64,000 bases of DNA, from contig SRSI01000023.1 in the NCBI GenBank assembly GCA_005656395.1, positions 124,001 to 188,000 of the forward strand, given 5' to 3'. This document shows positions 44,391 to 56,973 of this stretch, piece by piece; within the stretch, counting starts at the first letter, position 1, and the number at the start of each line of letters is the position of its first letter. Both the position numbers and the translations under genes were made by a program. The notes beneath the pieces are model-generated. The model was not told the DNA's origin and did no database searches. It was given only the letters and a program-made list of their open reading frames with translations. This DNA is from Strongyloides papillosus. Its lineage: Eukaryota; Nematoda; Chromadorea; Rhabditida; Strongyloididae.

Positions 44391-45208
44391 ACCAACAAAT
44401 AAAAAATAATCTTCATACAATATTGTTCATAAAACAATTAATGAATTTGATATTAGTATATAATTATTTGTTTGTTTATGAGCGAGTGTATTCAAAAATA
44501 TATAGTATTGGTCAGAGTAAGGCTTTCACTAAATAGCGATTGAAAATAAATGATATAGCTTAAAAATTTTAATTCAGGTGTGAAATTTTATTAAATTTAT
44601 GCGATACTTGTTTAAGAATATTTTTTAAAATAAATATAAATAAATACACTTATACTTGAATCTGACACTTCAAGATATTTTAGTTTTAAGAATTCATTTA
44701 TCAGTTTCATTAAATTATAGTTTCGCTTACATATTATTATGAAACAAAGTAGATAACAAATATATGTAAACGTGAAAATAAGATATCCTTATATATTAAT
44801 TTTATAAATACATGTAGAGAGAATTTTTAAACATATATCATTATATAATATTTAAAAAAAATTAAAAAATTAAATAGTCTTTTGGTTTATAATGTATTAT
44901 TATATTTTTATTAGTAAATTATTAACTGTTTTATAAAATATCTAAAACATTTAGTGAATAAAATAGAAAGTAATACTTTGGTTATAAAAAATATCCTATG
45001 AAATAGGATATCTTAAAATACAAATAAAAAAATATAATTTTGTTTGGACTAAATTAAAAAAAACCACTAAAATAATATTGATATTAGTTTTTGGCATATT
45101 TTATTAATTGAAATTTTAATAGTCTGAATTAATTTTTTTTTATCAGAATTTCGGAGAGGAAAACTATCAGGTGGATAGTATCAGTAAATTATACATACCA
45201 TAAATATT
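44391..45208. other. Divergent intergenic region between KCNQ and C-type lectin genes
   Basis: AT-rich with no coding exon seen. It must contain the promoters of both divergent genes. Confidence 0.5.
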
Positions 45209-46575
45209 ATGTCAAATGTTATGTATTTAATGGGATTTTTTATAAACATATTATATTTTTTAATTAATATTACTTTCGAGAGAAAATTAAATTGTTGCCC
45301 TAAAGGTTGGATTAACAATGAGGAATCATGTTATTATGTTATAAGACATCAATTAGATTTCAAGGCAGCTGAACACTACTGCGCTAGCAAGCATTCTTTA
45401 CTGGTTGAGGTAGAATCTATTGATGAATGGGTAAGTGAAAGATAGATAAATGACAATATATTAATTTTTTTTAAAAAATGATTATTGTTACATTAAATTG
45501 TGAATTTTTATTTATATTTTATTTAACACTTCCAAGTATACATATTTAATATAATACCTTATTTAGATTATACATAGATGTTGATATAGATATATGTATA
45601 TATAAGAAGTATAAAGTATTTAATAAATAAAAATTTTTCAAATAAATATTAAGTCATATGTGATTAGAAAAACTCATCCATAGAACTCCATATGTAAAAG
45701 CTTTTAAATAAATTAATTTTGAGAGGAACTCTCAAAGATAAAATTATTTTTAAATTAAAGTTAACAAAATTATAAGTAATTATATCAACAATGGAAAGTG
45801 AGATTTTAAAAGTTTTATACACAAAATGCGTCATAATTTTGTTTATATATGAGTATCATAACTTTTCGATAGGAAAACAGTTCAAAATTAAGTTAAGTTA
45901 AGACAAAATTTAATTATAGGAAAGAAAGAATTAATCTTAGATATAAAAAACAAAAAATATGACACCAAGAAATAGCAATTTTAGTTTATTCAAACATATC
46001 AATAACGTCAGTTATATGGCAAATCTTTTAATTAATATATTTAATTTTCCTAAAGTACATACATCGACACATTATTAATGTTAATAGCTAGAAAAAGGAT
46101 AGATTAATTAGTGTAATATAAAATATCATTATATCATGAAAGTTTCTAATTTACAATAAAATATTACAATCATTTATAAAATATTATTATATTTCGACAA
46201 GCTAAAGAAAATGAAAAATAAAAATATTATATACATACAAATATAATATAAAATTCACTTTAGAATTTAATACGACAACTTCCGCCAACAGATAGATATT
46301 TTTGGATAGGAATTCGAGACTCAAATAAAGAAAACAACACTATCACAAGTGCACGAGGTTCTATCATTGATGGAGAACAATTAAAATACTTACCTTGGTT
46401 AATTAAAAACAAATATGATATCCAAAAACGTGACAACGGGTGGAATCCTTTAAAAAATTGTGTTGCGTATTTGAATTTAATCAATGTCAATGCCGGCTAC
46501 GTTTATTTTCACAATTGTAATTTAAAATATTTTGCAATTTGTGAGAGGAATTTAACAAAGTTTATTTACGATTAA
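45209..46575 (+). CDS. C-type lectin-domain protein (secreted or membrane-anchored)
   Basis: Two exons, 45209-45430 and 46264-46575, join in phase 0 across an 833-bp intron, giving 177 residues. The N-terminus (about 8-27) is a hydrophobic signal or anchor. One C-type lectin domain follows: CCPKGWINNEESCYYVI, the first helix with AAEHYCASKHSLLVEV, then in exon 2 YFWIGIRD (the WIGL strand), PW, the Cys pair NCVAYL and HNCNLKYFAICER. The Ca/sugar motifs EPN and WND are not evident, so carbohydrate binding is doubtful. Nematodes have many such clec genes in gut and immune settings; no specific role can be given. Confidence 0.85.
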
Positions 46576-46712
46576 ATTCATATACTTATATCAAACATGG
46601 GAAAAGTATTTATTGTCAAAATAAACGTGTACTATAAAGTAATTAAGAGATCTTATATTTAATTTTTTAAAAAACTATTTAGCCGCATTGTACCTCCACC
46701 AGAATTGTATAT

Positions 46713-47555
46713 TTAAACTGTACTTCCTTCAATTTGTATATTTACATAACGCCTATCATTCCTATGAACATCAGTTGATCCAATATTTAAAATTATGAAA
46801 AATTCAAAACACATTATAAGGGATGTTGCAAAAAGGAGCTGTGCAGCCAGGAACCACCCACTTATAGAGCAAGAAGTAATTTTAAAAAAATTATCATTAG
46901 GAATTTCGTAAACAATTCTTCCATTTTGAAAACTTGTTTCAACCCATGGACAGAATGAGAAAAGTCCTTCAATAAAAAAGAGGAAGAATAGCATGAAACA
47001 ATTGATGAAGTGTATTAATTTGCATGCTCTAAAACAATGTTCAACTTTTTTTAAGTGTAGATAAGTATAGTAAATTTGTAGAATTAAAATTATAAGAATA
47101 CAAAAAACACACAGATACTGCCATTTAATGTTAATATCATTAAATTCTTTGGGTAAATCTTCATTTTGTATAGATAACCATTTTTCGAAGGATAACCAAA
47201 TAAAAATTGTTTCTTTTTCATCGTTATTCAATGAGATGGATCCTTTTCCCGTGATAATTAAAACAATGATAAGAATCATTAATATCTAAATTAGGGGAAT
47301 TATTTTAGTTTTATACTTTTTTTTGTTTTTATTTACCATTGAGCCGAATCTCATTATGAAAAGTATGCGGCTACCATACATTTCTGACCAGTACCTTTGT
47401 TCAACTTCTTGTTGAAGCCTTTGTGATACCATCCTGAGCCTGTTTAGGGTTTCTGTGGATTGTTCACGTTGTAGGGGTGTATCGTCATCACAGACTGTGG
47501 GATGACAAGTAAGTATTTTTTTTCCATTTTTATGTCTCTCGCACTTTTTCTGCAT
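46713..47555 (-). CDS. Four-transmembrane protein, claudin-like topology, family not recognised
   Basis: Two exons, 47555-47337 and 47285-46713, join in phase 0 to give 263 residues. The first exon has a basic Cys-containing start (MQKKCERHKNGKKILTCHPTVC) and an amphipathic helix (LRMVSQRLQQEVEQRYWSEMY). Four hydrophobic segments follow, at about 67-86, 120-140, 155-175 and 205-235, with a first extracellular loop bearing W residues and a second with C-PWVET and KITSC. This topology is that of claudin/PMP22/tetraspan proteins. The open frame continues upstream of the ATG to an acceptor at 47575, so an extra 5' exon is possible. Confidence 0.7.
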
Positions 47556-50243
47556 TGTTTTACTTTTATAACAATCTAAAAATTAAAAAAAAAGACATTT
47601 ATGTGAAAATTATAAAATAGAAAGTAATTTCAATAAAAAACTAATGTTGGTATAGAAACATTTTATTATGTTATTAAATATGATGTTGAAAATGTGAAAA
47701 AAATAACTTTAAAATATTACACATTTAGCTTATATATATTTTCACAATATTATAATTTTCTGTAACTTAAATCTCTGTATATTATCTCTTATTTAATAAC
47801 AAATTATTTGCTTTATCATCTGGAAAGTAGTGCGTGATATATGTTGAGGTATAAATGTTTGTATTTTGAGAGCCTTTACAAAATTTATATAACCTTTTAT
47901 CTTAAAAATATAATTCGGTAAATAGCAAAAGAAATTGTTAATTATTTTAAGTTAATCTTCATTAGGCATGATTTTGAAAAGCCAATAAGTTTCTATCTTG
48001 CATCATTACATGCCGTCTTTGTCATTTCACATTTTGATTAGCTTATTACATTGCCGATAAGTTACTTGTAATCAGATAACTAAACTAATTGCTAAATATA
48101 GCAGATAGAAAGTACAATTATTACTTCATCCAACATTACGTAAAAGAAATATAATTAAAGATGCTGAGAAAGATTATTTTGATTGAAATTTATAGGCGAT
48201 GGTGAAGGGAAATGTAATGTAAACATAGATGTATGTATTTTTATCATTTTAAAATTAAAAACATTTATAAAAGTTTTACTACTCTGTTTTTTATGGTATT
48301 ATTTTTTTATTAAAGAATAAAAATTTTTATAAGATTGTGATGACGATGGTTATTAGAATAATGTCGTGGGATGCATCTATTGAGGTTATTAAACATGTCT
48401 GAAAAATAATTAATTAAAAAATAAGAAATATATTCATTCATGATGTATAAACAAAAAAAAACAATACACTTTACAGTTTCCAGTAATTTAATAGGTTTTA
48501 GCTTACTATGTTTACATCAATTATGTTTTACAGGTCATCAAGTTCATTATTCTCCTTTTACTAATTACATGAATAAACTCTATTTTCAGAGATTTTAATG
48601 GAGCACCCAGGTTATTTAATTGATGGTTGTAAATCATCATTCATTAATTACTATACCTACATAAGTCACAACTTCTCAATTTTGTTATGCAGTAAATTAC
48701 TCAACATTTAAAAGTTTCTTAATTAATAAACAATTTATACGATATTAAAATATCACTTTTTTTATCCATAACAATGCCATGATTATGCAATTGAAGATTT
48801 ATGAAGGACAAGATTTTGATCTGGCGGGTATATCTTCGATCTAATATTTAATTCAATTATCCTGTACAAAACTAATTTTATATACTTTTCTTAATGTGCT
48901 AAATAATAATGAGAGAATCGTAAACTGCAAACAATTATTATTATATGTATATATAGATGATTTATGGTAACCTTGGAAATCTTAGCACCAGTATTCAAAA
49001 ACGGAAATGGCGGTAAAAGAATAAACTTGGAAAATTAGTTAATGAATTCAATACTTGCTGGTGGTAATAAATTAAAACAATAAAATTATACATATTAAGG
49101 AATGTATCAATTTATTACACAATTAATTTAATTATCGTCATTACTGTTGAGAATAAATCTACAAATTATCATGTAGTTGTAGAAAATATTTATTTAATTA
49201 GTGATAGATAATTATTTTTTAAACTTATTTTACACAATTGTTATAAATAACATAATAAAACTATGAGTCATACAGGATTTTTTTTCTCTTTTTTTAATGT
49301 GTAATTATAGAGGATGTAAAACAAACTTGGCATCTAACACATTATTTTGAATTGCCTAATATTTAATGCCTTTTTATTACTTAATTTGTTTATCTTTATT
49401 TAATAGCATTCTTTTACTTTTTTTAAATTCCTTCTACCTCTTTTTGTACTTTGTTTTTCATTACCAACTACATCTAAACATGAAACACAATAAATATACC
49501 TATTGTTGAAGTGATATAAAGCGCCAATAAATACATATTGTTGGCAAAAAGTTGTACCAACTGAAGGCGGGAGGTTACTGAATTAAGACAAACTTACCTT
49601 TCAGTAAAAAAAAGTTGGAATGAATGGAAATAAAACTATCACTTTTTATTTTGTGTTTTTAACTAAAATTTTAATAGTCATTGTTCTTAAATGTATACTT
49701 TGATTGTTAAGGAAGCGCCTTTTCCACTGTTTAAAAATATGCACTTAGATAACCCCCTGGGAACACTTTTTTCTTCCACACTTGAACTTTAGTGGGCAAA
49801 TTTATATCATTTAATAACACGTATGCTTTTTTATTAAAACTATTTTATTAGTCATATATATTTAAATACAGTAATATGTAAAATATTCCAATTTCTATTA
49901 TCACCATTATGTATTTACTAATTTTGTTTCTTATGATATGGGCGGCAAATTTAAAAAATAATATATTAATACAGAAATTTTCTTTTTAATCACTGTCTAC
50001 TGTTATCAGTCGTTAGATAACACTCTTAATCGTCATATTAATGATACATCTTTATTATAATTTGAATTTTAAAAACATTCTATTAGACATTTCTAATAAT
50101 GCTTACGTTCTAATTTTTTTAAGACTTATCTTATCAAAAAAATTTGCATATAACGTTTAGCTGTTATCAAAATAAATATAATGTCAATCAAACATGAGTT
50201 ATTTTTAAACTTCTGGCCAAGTTAATCTTCTTCTTCATCTCCA
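47556..50243. other. Long gene-poor AT-rich region
   Basis: About 2.7 kb without a credible exon, tRNA or repeat. A few GC-elevated patches stand out (49550-49590, gcgggaggt; 49740-49770). It may hold a missing 5' exon of the four-TM gene near its left end. Confidence 0.5.
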
Positions 50244-50605
50244 GCGCGCCAAACTTAGAAGATACCGCCGCCAAAGCTTCCCCCTCCTTGAAGGTAGTAG
50301 CTTGAATGATCCTCCCTTATGCCGTATATTTAAAGGATACTAAAGTATTTACTCTCTCATTCATTTCCGCAGACAAATTACTTCTCATCCTTTATATGTA
50401 ACATCTCCGTCTTTGTGGTTATTTTTTTATATTAATTACTATGGACCCTGATATAATTGCAAAGTAACCTTTTTACTAATTCAAATGATATTAAAATAGG
50501 AAATAGTACGATTTTAATAAAAAAGATGCTGATAACGAGGTTCTTGAATGATGCCTGATTGACATTAAGTACTTCTTATCAAAAAATTTTGCCGTTTTTG
50601 GCGCG
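50244..50605. promoter_or_regulatory. Upstream region with two E2F-like sites
   Basis: GCGCGCCAAA at 50244-50253 is a perfect E2F/DP consensus on the minus strand, and TTTTTGGCGCG at 50595-50605 is a second on plus, in DNA where CpG-rich 10-mers are rare. They lie 530 and 175 bp before the zinc-finger gene start. The block 50220-50330 is GC-rich for this window. Confidence 0.5.
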
Positions 50606-50779
50606 ATAAATAGAATTACATACTTTGAGGTGTGTCTTAAATTGATAATGTTATAAATGGACCCTTTATTTACTAATGTTTATTACTAATTTTATTTAAT
50701 GTTTTTATAAACAATGTTTATTTAGATGTATAATATTAATTTATGTATATATTTTTTAGTATAAACAATACGGTGTAGA

Positions 50780-52048
50780 ATGGGTAGAAGATGTGCGGTG
50801 ACGGAAATTTCTCCATTAACGGTATTTTCCTGTACTTTTACTGTCCACCAGGAACAGATGAATTTAATTGATTTCAAGAATGTACTGCTTAATATTCGAT
50901 TTAATAAAAATGATGAGTAAGTTAAATTAAATATGATTGAATTATATACATAAAAACTACCATCTTCTGTGTAGTCTAGACATTAAAAATAATTTAGTAA
51001 GTGTTAAAAGATCATCATGGGTCAAGAGTCCCGCGCTACAGTGGTGTTTCTTGTTTTAAAAATATATAAATCATAAAAAGAAAATATTTTAAAATAATGT
51101 TTGTTTATTTTTTGTAGATCAGATAATGTTAAATATACATGCCCGATGCCAAATTGTGATAAATTATTTTTGCTTAAAGAAGAGCTCCAATTTCATATTG
51201 ATTGTCGTCATAAATCAGTTGATGAAAATGATTTGTTTTGTACAGAGGTTCCAGATATGTTTGAGGATGAGGAAGAGGTTTTGCCTACATTTGAGAAAAT
51301 TAAAAATAGAAAGATGAAACGTTTTTCGAGACTTCAGGAAGTTGCTATTCAACTTTATGGAGAATTAGATATGGAGAGACGTTGTATTATGTCGAGAAAG
51401 AAGTTTATTCCATTTGAAAGTGGATGTTTGAAGGTAGTAAAACGTAATGGAGATTACTATTTGAAAACATCTAAAGAAAATAAAAATTCTCAAACTATAC
51501 CTACAAAACGAAAAATTACTGAAACTATTTGTTCTGATTTACTAACATCATTTCAAAATAGGAAACCAAAATGTTCTAAATTAGGAGATATAACCAAACC
51601 AAAAGATTCATTGCATTTCAATATAGAATCAATCTTAAAGACCAATAAATATTGGAAAAAAATCATAAAGCACCAATATTCAAATGAAATGTATTCACCA
51701 AATACCATTGATCTTGTTGATTTAACTTCAAGTAAAAATACTCTACCTGATTTTTGTTTAGTGAATACATCAAATGATGTATGTGAAAATTTTTGTGACA
51801 TAACAACAGATAGTGGTGATAAAAAGGGAAATTTAGGAAAAAATAACACTAAAGAATGTGATATGATGGAAATAGGGAACTCACTAGAGAATGAAGATGA
51901 TATAAATAAACTATTTGGAATGAATGTGAAGTTAAGTAAAGATTACTGTGATAAAGTATTTGAGATTGCCTCGAATTTTATTTTGAAATTATCAACTAGT
52001 CCAGAGAAGATATTTAATCCAAATGATAATTTCAGGATAATAATTTAG
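50780..52048 (+). CDS. C2H2 zinc-finger protein, nuclear, unrecognised
   Basis: Two exons, 50780-50916 and 51118-52048, join in phase (split Glu codon) to give 355 residues. Exon 1 (MGRRCAVTEISPLTVFSCTF...) is compact; exon 2 opens with one C2H2 finger, YTCPMPNCDKLFLLKEELQF-HIDCRH (C-x4-C-x12-H-x4-H). An acidic patch, a basic patch (KIKNRKMKRFSRL) and a long Ser/Asn/Lys-rich region follow. A single finger plus disordered tail suggests a chromatin or transcription cofactor, not a sequence-specific factor with a finger array. I do not recognise an orthologue. The E2F-like upstream sites hint at cell-cycle expression. Confidence 0.75.
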
Positions 52049-52492
52049 GAAGAGTGATTATAGAGTTGTGCCGATAAAAACTATTTTTTAGTCAAGAAAA
52101 TTAGTTGCAAGATGGATGTATACTAGTTTTTTGTAGTTATTATCATGTGTCAAAACGTGTATTTTAATATTGTTGTATTTTTGTAGTTGCTTAAATCGTT
52201 TTAATAAATTGTTAAATATAGTAATATTCTTTAAAGTTTCGTCATTTGGTGGTCGTGTTTGTAAACACAGAATTTTTAATATTGTAAACATATTGTGTAG
52301 TCATCACAATGATTTATTAGCATATTTTTTCTTTTACATCTGTATTTGTGATTAATTAATTTTTTTTTTTGCATTCTGGACTAAACACAACTAATATAAT
52401 TAATAAATAAAATTAGAATATGCTTTATTCAATTTAATATTAATACAATATTTAAAGATGAGATTTTTAGTTAATTTTTTTATTATGATAGT
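52049..52492. other. Convergent 3' regions, no gene seen
   Basis: It lies between the zinc-finger stop (plus) and the lipase stop (minus). AT-rich, with aataaa-type signals near 52405. No further feature. Confidence 0.5.
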
Positions 52493-53742
52493 TTATAAAA
52501 GAATGTCTTTTTTACAATTTGATTTAACATAATCTTCTTCTTTAATACCAAAATAGTTATAATGATCATTAATATCAATAGCAGCAGCTAAATTTCTGCA
52601 TTTATGGTCTTCAGGTGTACTACATATCTCAAAACCGTCATCTCTTTCCATCTTATTGTCATAATGAACAGCATACCTATAAAAATGTGGTTGTTGAGCT
52701 AAACCCGCTGTTGTGAGAATAGCACCATCAGGATCAATAGAGGTAGGAATATTAGTAACAATGTCATTTCTATGTATTATACGATACCTGAATGGAAGTG
52801 ATTTTTCGATGGCTTTAGCAAATAAGTAGTTTCCTGTCCTTGGTTCACCGAATGTGACTAATTTTATCTTATCATTACTAATCATTGTTTTGTTTGAGAT
52901 GTACAATGCAGTCATAGATGCAAGACTCCCTCCTAAACCTTTTCCAGAGACCCATAATTTATATGTTGGGTATTGTTTGATAAGATTTTGGATATCTTTC
53001 ATCATACCACCTTCAACGAAAAGTTTTTGGAAAGCAGAATGGAAGTATGTCATGACACCAGTACCGTTAACGAATTTTTCCCATGCTCCAAATTGTGATG
53101 CTATAGCATGGATGAATTCTTGGAATAATTGTTTATCAATTCCTGAACCTCTGTAGATAATGTAGAGCGATTTTGCTTCTTTAGATACAGCAGTCATTCC
53201 GATGCAATTGTTTTTAGATTGATCACATTCAACCTCGAAGTATTTAGAAATTTTTACATCTGGTCTTGAGTTTTTAAGGCATTTCTCTGGTTTGTCTGTT
53301 TTTGTTGCAAGTACAAGGGAGTACAAAGATCTTCCTAATTTGTCAGTGTATCTTTTTCCTTTTGCAGTTGGTGCTTGAATTGGACATTTAAATGAATCTC
53401 TCATAGCATATGGAGAGGTTGCAGGACATGATAAAGAAGTTCCACATTTTTTCGTGTCAATACACCACCTAAATTAACGAGAATTTATTTATTACTATTG
53501 TTATAGAAAAATTAATTATAATACCTGCAGTATTCTTTGAAACTAAAAATATGAACATATGAATTAGTGCATTCTGTGCAATTTTTAACATCGCTACAAG
53601 CATTTACCATTCCAGCTTCAATATTTGTAACCCATAATGCAATGATAATTAAGAAGAGATAGATAATATTGATGAAGATCATTATAAAAATGTCAAATAT
53701 AAAAATGAAAATATTTCCATATATTATACTATGATCAAACAA
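52493..53742 (-). CDS. Secreted class-3 lipase family protein lacking the nucleophile Ser
   Basis: Two exons, 53742-53525 and 53468-52493, join in phase to give 397 residues. A hydrophobic leader is followed by a Cys-rich pro-segment (ACSDVKNCTECTNSYVH, WCIDTKKCGTSLSC) typical of nematode class-3 lipases, then the alpha/beta-hydrolase core. The nucleophile elbow reads VSGKGLGGS (Gly248-Gly252), where active enzymes have G-H-S-L-G. Ser is Gly250 and the preceding His is Lys. The rest is conserved: YIIYRGS, KLVTFGEPRTGN, RIIHRNDIVTNIP (acid region) and NDHYNYFG (His region). It is therefore probably inactive as a lipase but kept intact. An alternative start at Met21 (53682) would give a cleaner signal peptide. 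Confidence 0.85.
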
Positions 53743-53954
53743 TTTAAAATAAAAATGACTTTGACCTCATTTTAAATATGACAAGGAATCTTAATTTATA
53801 CAGGAAATGGGTCAGTATCATACAACTTGAGAAAAAGAAAGATTATTTTATTATTATTTGTTTTCAGGTAAATATTTAAAGATTGATGAAAAAGTAAATT
53901 TCTAGAAATTTGTTTACTATTAACATCAAAATTGGTCAATTATTTATGATTTTA

Positions 53955-54975
53955 TCAATTTTTGATCCTTTTTTTCTTCCATATATCGTATAGAGCAGCT
54001 AAAACCCCCGCCAATATTGCAATTAAAACTATTACACCACCAATTATAAAATCGTTTATGTCTAAATTGATAACTGTAAAATTTTTAGATAATCTTAACA
54101 TACGATCGAGTGCCCAGGTAATTTGTCGTTCTTTGAGTAACTCACCATATTGGTGTATTTTTTGAATGTTTGTTAAACTAGGACAAGGTTTAACAGAATC
54201 TAAGATGTCATAAGTTTCAATTAGTGATACCCGTCCTAAATTATCTTTTGATCTGGTCAACAATTTGTACTAAAAAGTATTATTCAAAACAAAAATACTT
54301 CTTGACTTACATAGGAATGATGAACATTTCCTTTGGATTTTTTTTTGATTTGGTCGGTAATTACTTGAATTACTCTAAGGTGGATTTTTTTTCTTTTTAA
54401 TTCATCGTCAACATACTTCAAAACAATTTCATCTCTAATGATGTGTTCGATGTTTGTAAGAACTAATATATAATTTCCTGTAAAATTATTTGCTCCAAAC
54501 ATGTTGCTACTCGCGAAGATTGTTGATGTTCTATATGCTGTACGTTCATCATCTATGGTGTAGAGAGAAAGTAATTTTACTTCTGTTGTTAATTCTATGG
54601 GAAGTATAGCATTTGATATATTATGGAAAGTGAAATCTTTAGTTAGAAATCGGATGTTAATTGAATAATTTTTCCAACGACAATCTTCCAAAATAGTATT
54701 AACTATATCTTCAATGATTTGAAATTTTTCAAAATTGATTTTGAATAATGAGATAATTGTTATGTTCCAGTTGGTACAGGTTCTCACTTATAAAATTAAA
54801 TAAAATAAACTATAGTAAACTTACATTCGCAAAGAACATTACGTTCATTGGATTCAATAATTTCATCCGATATTTCGTCTGACGTTTCGTCAACATATTT
54901 GCTTGTATCACAACTTTGAATGATATTTAATAATATTAAAATGTGTAAAAAAAGTTTAATTGAAGGTAGATTCAT
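53955..54975 (-). CDS. Single-pass type I membrane protein, family not recognised
   Basis: Three exons, 54975-54825, 54786-54311 and 54269-53955, join in phase to give 313 residues. The signal peptide is MNLPSIKLFLHILILLNIIQS. The ectodomain has an acidic start, then a block with alternating strands and helices (WNITIISLFK, NYILVLTNIEH, KYVDDELKRKKIHLRVIQVI) that recalls a degenerate von Willebrand A-like fold. This is only a suggestion. A transmembrane helix (IIGGVIVLIAILAGVLAALY) near the C-terminus is followed by a short basic tail (KKKRIKN). Exon 2 ends at GTAAGT after HHSY; reading on would stop soon after. Confidence 0.7.
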
Positions 54976-55126
54976 ATTTTTATTATAAATTATGTTTCTA
55001 AAGCTTCAAGAAAATATTGTGTAGATATAATCTATATTTTTAACAAATTCAAAACAAAGAATGACAGTGATTTATTACGAACAATAAAAAGCTTATTAAT
55101 ATTAACATAATACTAATTCTAACAAT

Positions 55127-56166
55127 TTACTTTGGTAGCGGAGTTTTTATTTTATATATACGTATTTCATTACAATCTGCTTTAATGTTCTTGTCACCAG
55201 CTGAAAATTTTTTTAGTACACTTTTAAAACTTAAAGGTTCAATGACATCATAAATATTAAAATCCATATTTAGATGATCAAAATATTCATCATCTAATTT
55301 TGGATTATGAACTAACAATGCACCGCTTTTTAAGTTTTGAAAGACAAATTTCCATAATTTCTTTTGTTCTTTTTTATCATTAAAGAAACTAAAAACATTA
55401 TTCATCGTAATTATATCAGCACTATTCAAGATGTTAGCATAATCAAGAATGTTTCCTTCAACAACTTCTATATCAACTATTCCATCATTATTTTTTTTCA
55501 ATAAATCTTTTTCACTACTTATAATTTCCCTTTGAATTTTGCACCAATCTTTATTCATTTCGATTCCGATAACTTTGCTTTTACCACCTGAATATATATT
55601 TGCTCCATACATAACTGCTCCCATTCGTGAACCTAAATCTAAGATAATTTTGTTTTCGAAAGAGGTAAATTGAGGAAGGAGAAAATTGAAAATATAACGT
55701 TGTTGGAGGGTACTAAGAGAATGTGATATGAAATTTTTCCTTTGAATATTTGAAGATAAACAATCTACACAATAATGAGGTTGAATCGTTCCTTCTTCTA
55801 TCATATACTCCATAAATTCATCGTCGTACAAAAATGCATCCACATGAATTGTTGTATTTGGTTTGCAATCAGAATCTGGACCGGTCTCTTGAAAAATAAC
55901 ATTTTCCGAGGTTAATGTTGCATCCACAGGTACCTTAAAATAATATTACTGAGAAAATATAAAATTACCATATCTCTTAAACGTGAAGCAATTGAATCTA
56001 GAATGTCTTCGTCTGAGATTTCATTAGTAGGCTCCAAAGATTCAGACACATATTTAACATCTTTTTTTAATACAGATAAAACCCACTCCGAAAACAACTC
56101 TTTTTCATTGCTGTCTAATTTGTTGAGTAAATTTAAAAAATCACTTTTTACTTGATTCAACGTCAT
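55127..56166 (-). CDS. SAM-dependent methyltransferase (class I Rossmann fold)
   Basis: Two exons, 56166-55969 and 55933-55127, join in phase 0 across a 35-bp intron, giving 334 residues. The N-terminal 66 residues are helical and acidic. The middle has CVDCLSSNIQRKNFI and a helix (LQQRYIFNFLLPQF), then motif I, IILDLGSRMGAVMYGANIY, post-I VIGIEMN with the acidic ribose-binding Glu, motif II VVEGNILDY and motif IV ADIITMNNVFSFF. The DLGS-x-x-G loop followed by GIE recalls the DOT1-type SAM pocket, but the histone-binding features cannot be judged, so only a methyltransferase is claimed. There is no signal peptide; cytoplasmic or nuclear. Confidence 0.8.
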
Positions 56167-56973
56167 TATTTTCAAATAAATAATGTGATTATCTCAATTA
56201 CTAACAAAAAAAATAATATAATATATACATTTCCAATTTGTAAATACTTCTTTCATGATAGGAAATACTTGTAAAATGAAAATGTAAAGAAAACAAATTT
56301 AACAGAAACTTTTCTTATGTAATTCTTGCCTATTAAATTATTAAAAGTAACTAAAACTTACATCACTTAAATATAGTATAATCACTAACACAGTCACACG
56401 GCTAACGCGTAGTATTAAAAACGGGATTTTGCATAAATGAAGCTTTTCCGTGTCGTTTTTATAAAATCTCATATCTTCTAGGTGTACCGTAAAAGTGATA
56501 TTAAAACATTTTGTATTGTTGTTTTTATTAAAAATTAGGTATTTTGCTTTTTTAAAAATTTAAAAATTTCAATTTTGAAGGTGTTTTTCACCTCAAAAAA
56601 GCCCAAAAATGGCACTTTTTGGGACTTTACAGGAGGTACCACGAAATTTCAAAAAATATGAGATAAGTCTCCCTCGATTCCTAAACTTCTTATCTAAAAC
56701 ATACTTTTTTTTCAAAGGGCATTTTTTAACAGGGAAAAAAGTTGTGAGACAAAAAGTAATTTTACCTCAAAAAGTACCAAATTTTTAATGATAAAAAACG
56801 AGAAACATAATTTTTACGTAATTTTTTTTAGTATTTTTATTTAAATTTAGATATTTAGTGTATAAAAGTAAAAAAAATGCAAACATAATAAAAAACTACC
56901 AATTTCCATGGTCATGACAGTTATTTGCGGCCCTCATTAAGTAAAACATTCTTTTGCATTGTTCTGTGGGGTT
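56167..56973. other. Intergenic, with short hairpin, no gene seen
   Basis: Around 56600-56625 a small inverted repeat (cccaaaaa-tggca-ctttttggg) lies in sequence rich in acctcaaaaag repeats. This could be the flank or terminal part of the adjacent broken transposon. No matching terminal repeat was found on its other side. Confidence 0.4.

Noticed and set aside
53955..54787. MOLO-1/TPM-type receptor modulator for the single-pass membrane protein
   Set aside because: The topology fits but the TPM-domain signature residues are not visible, so no such name was given.
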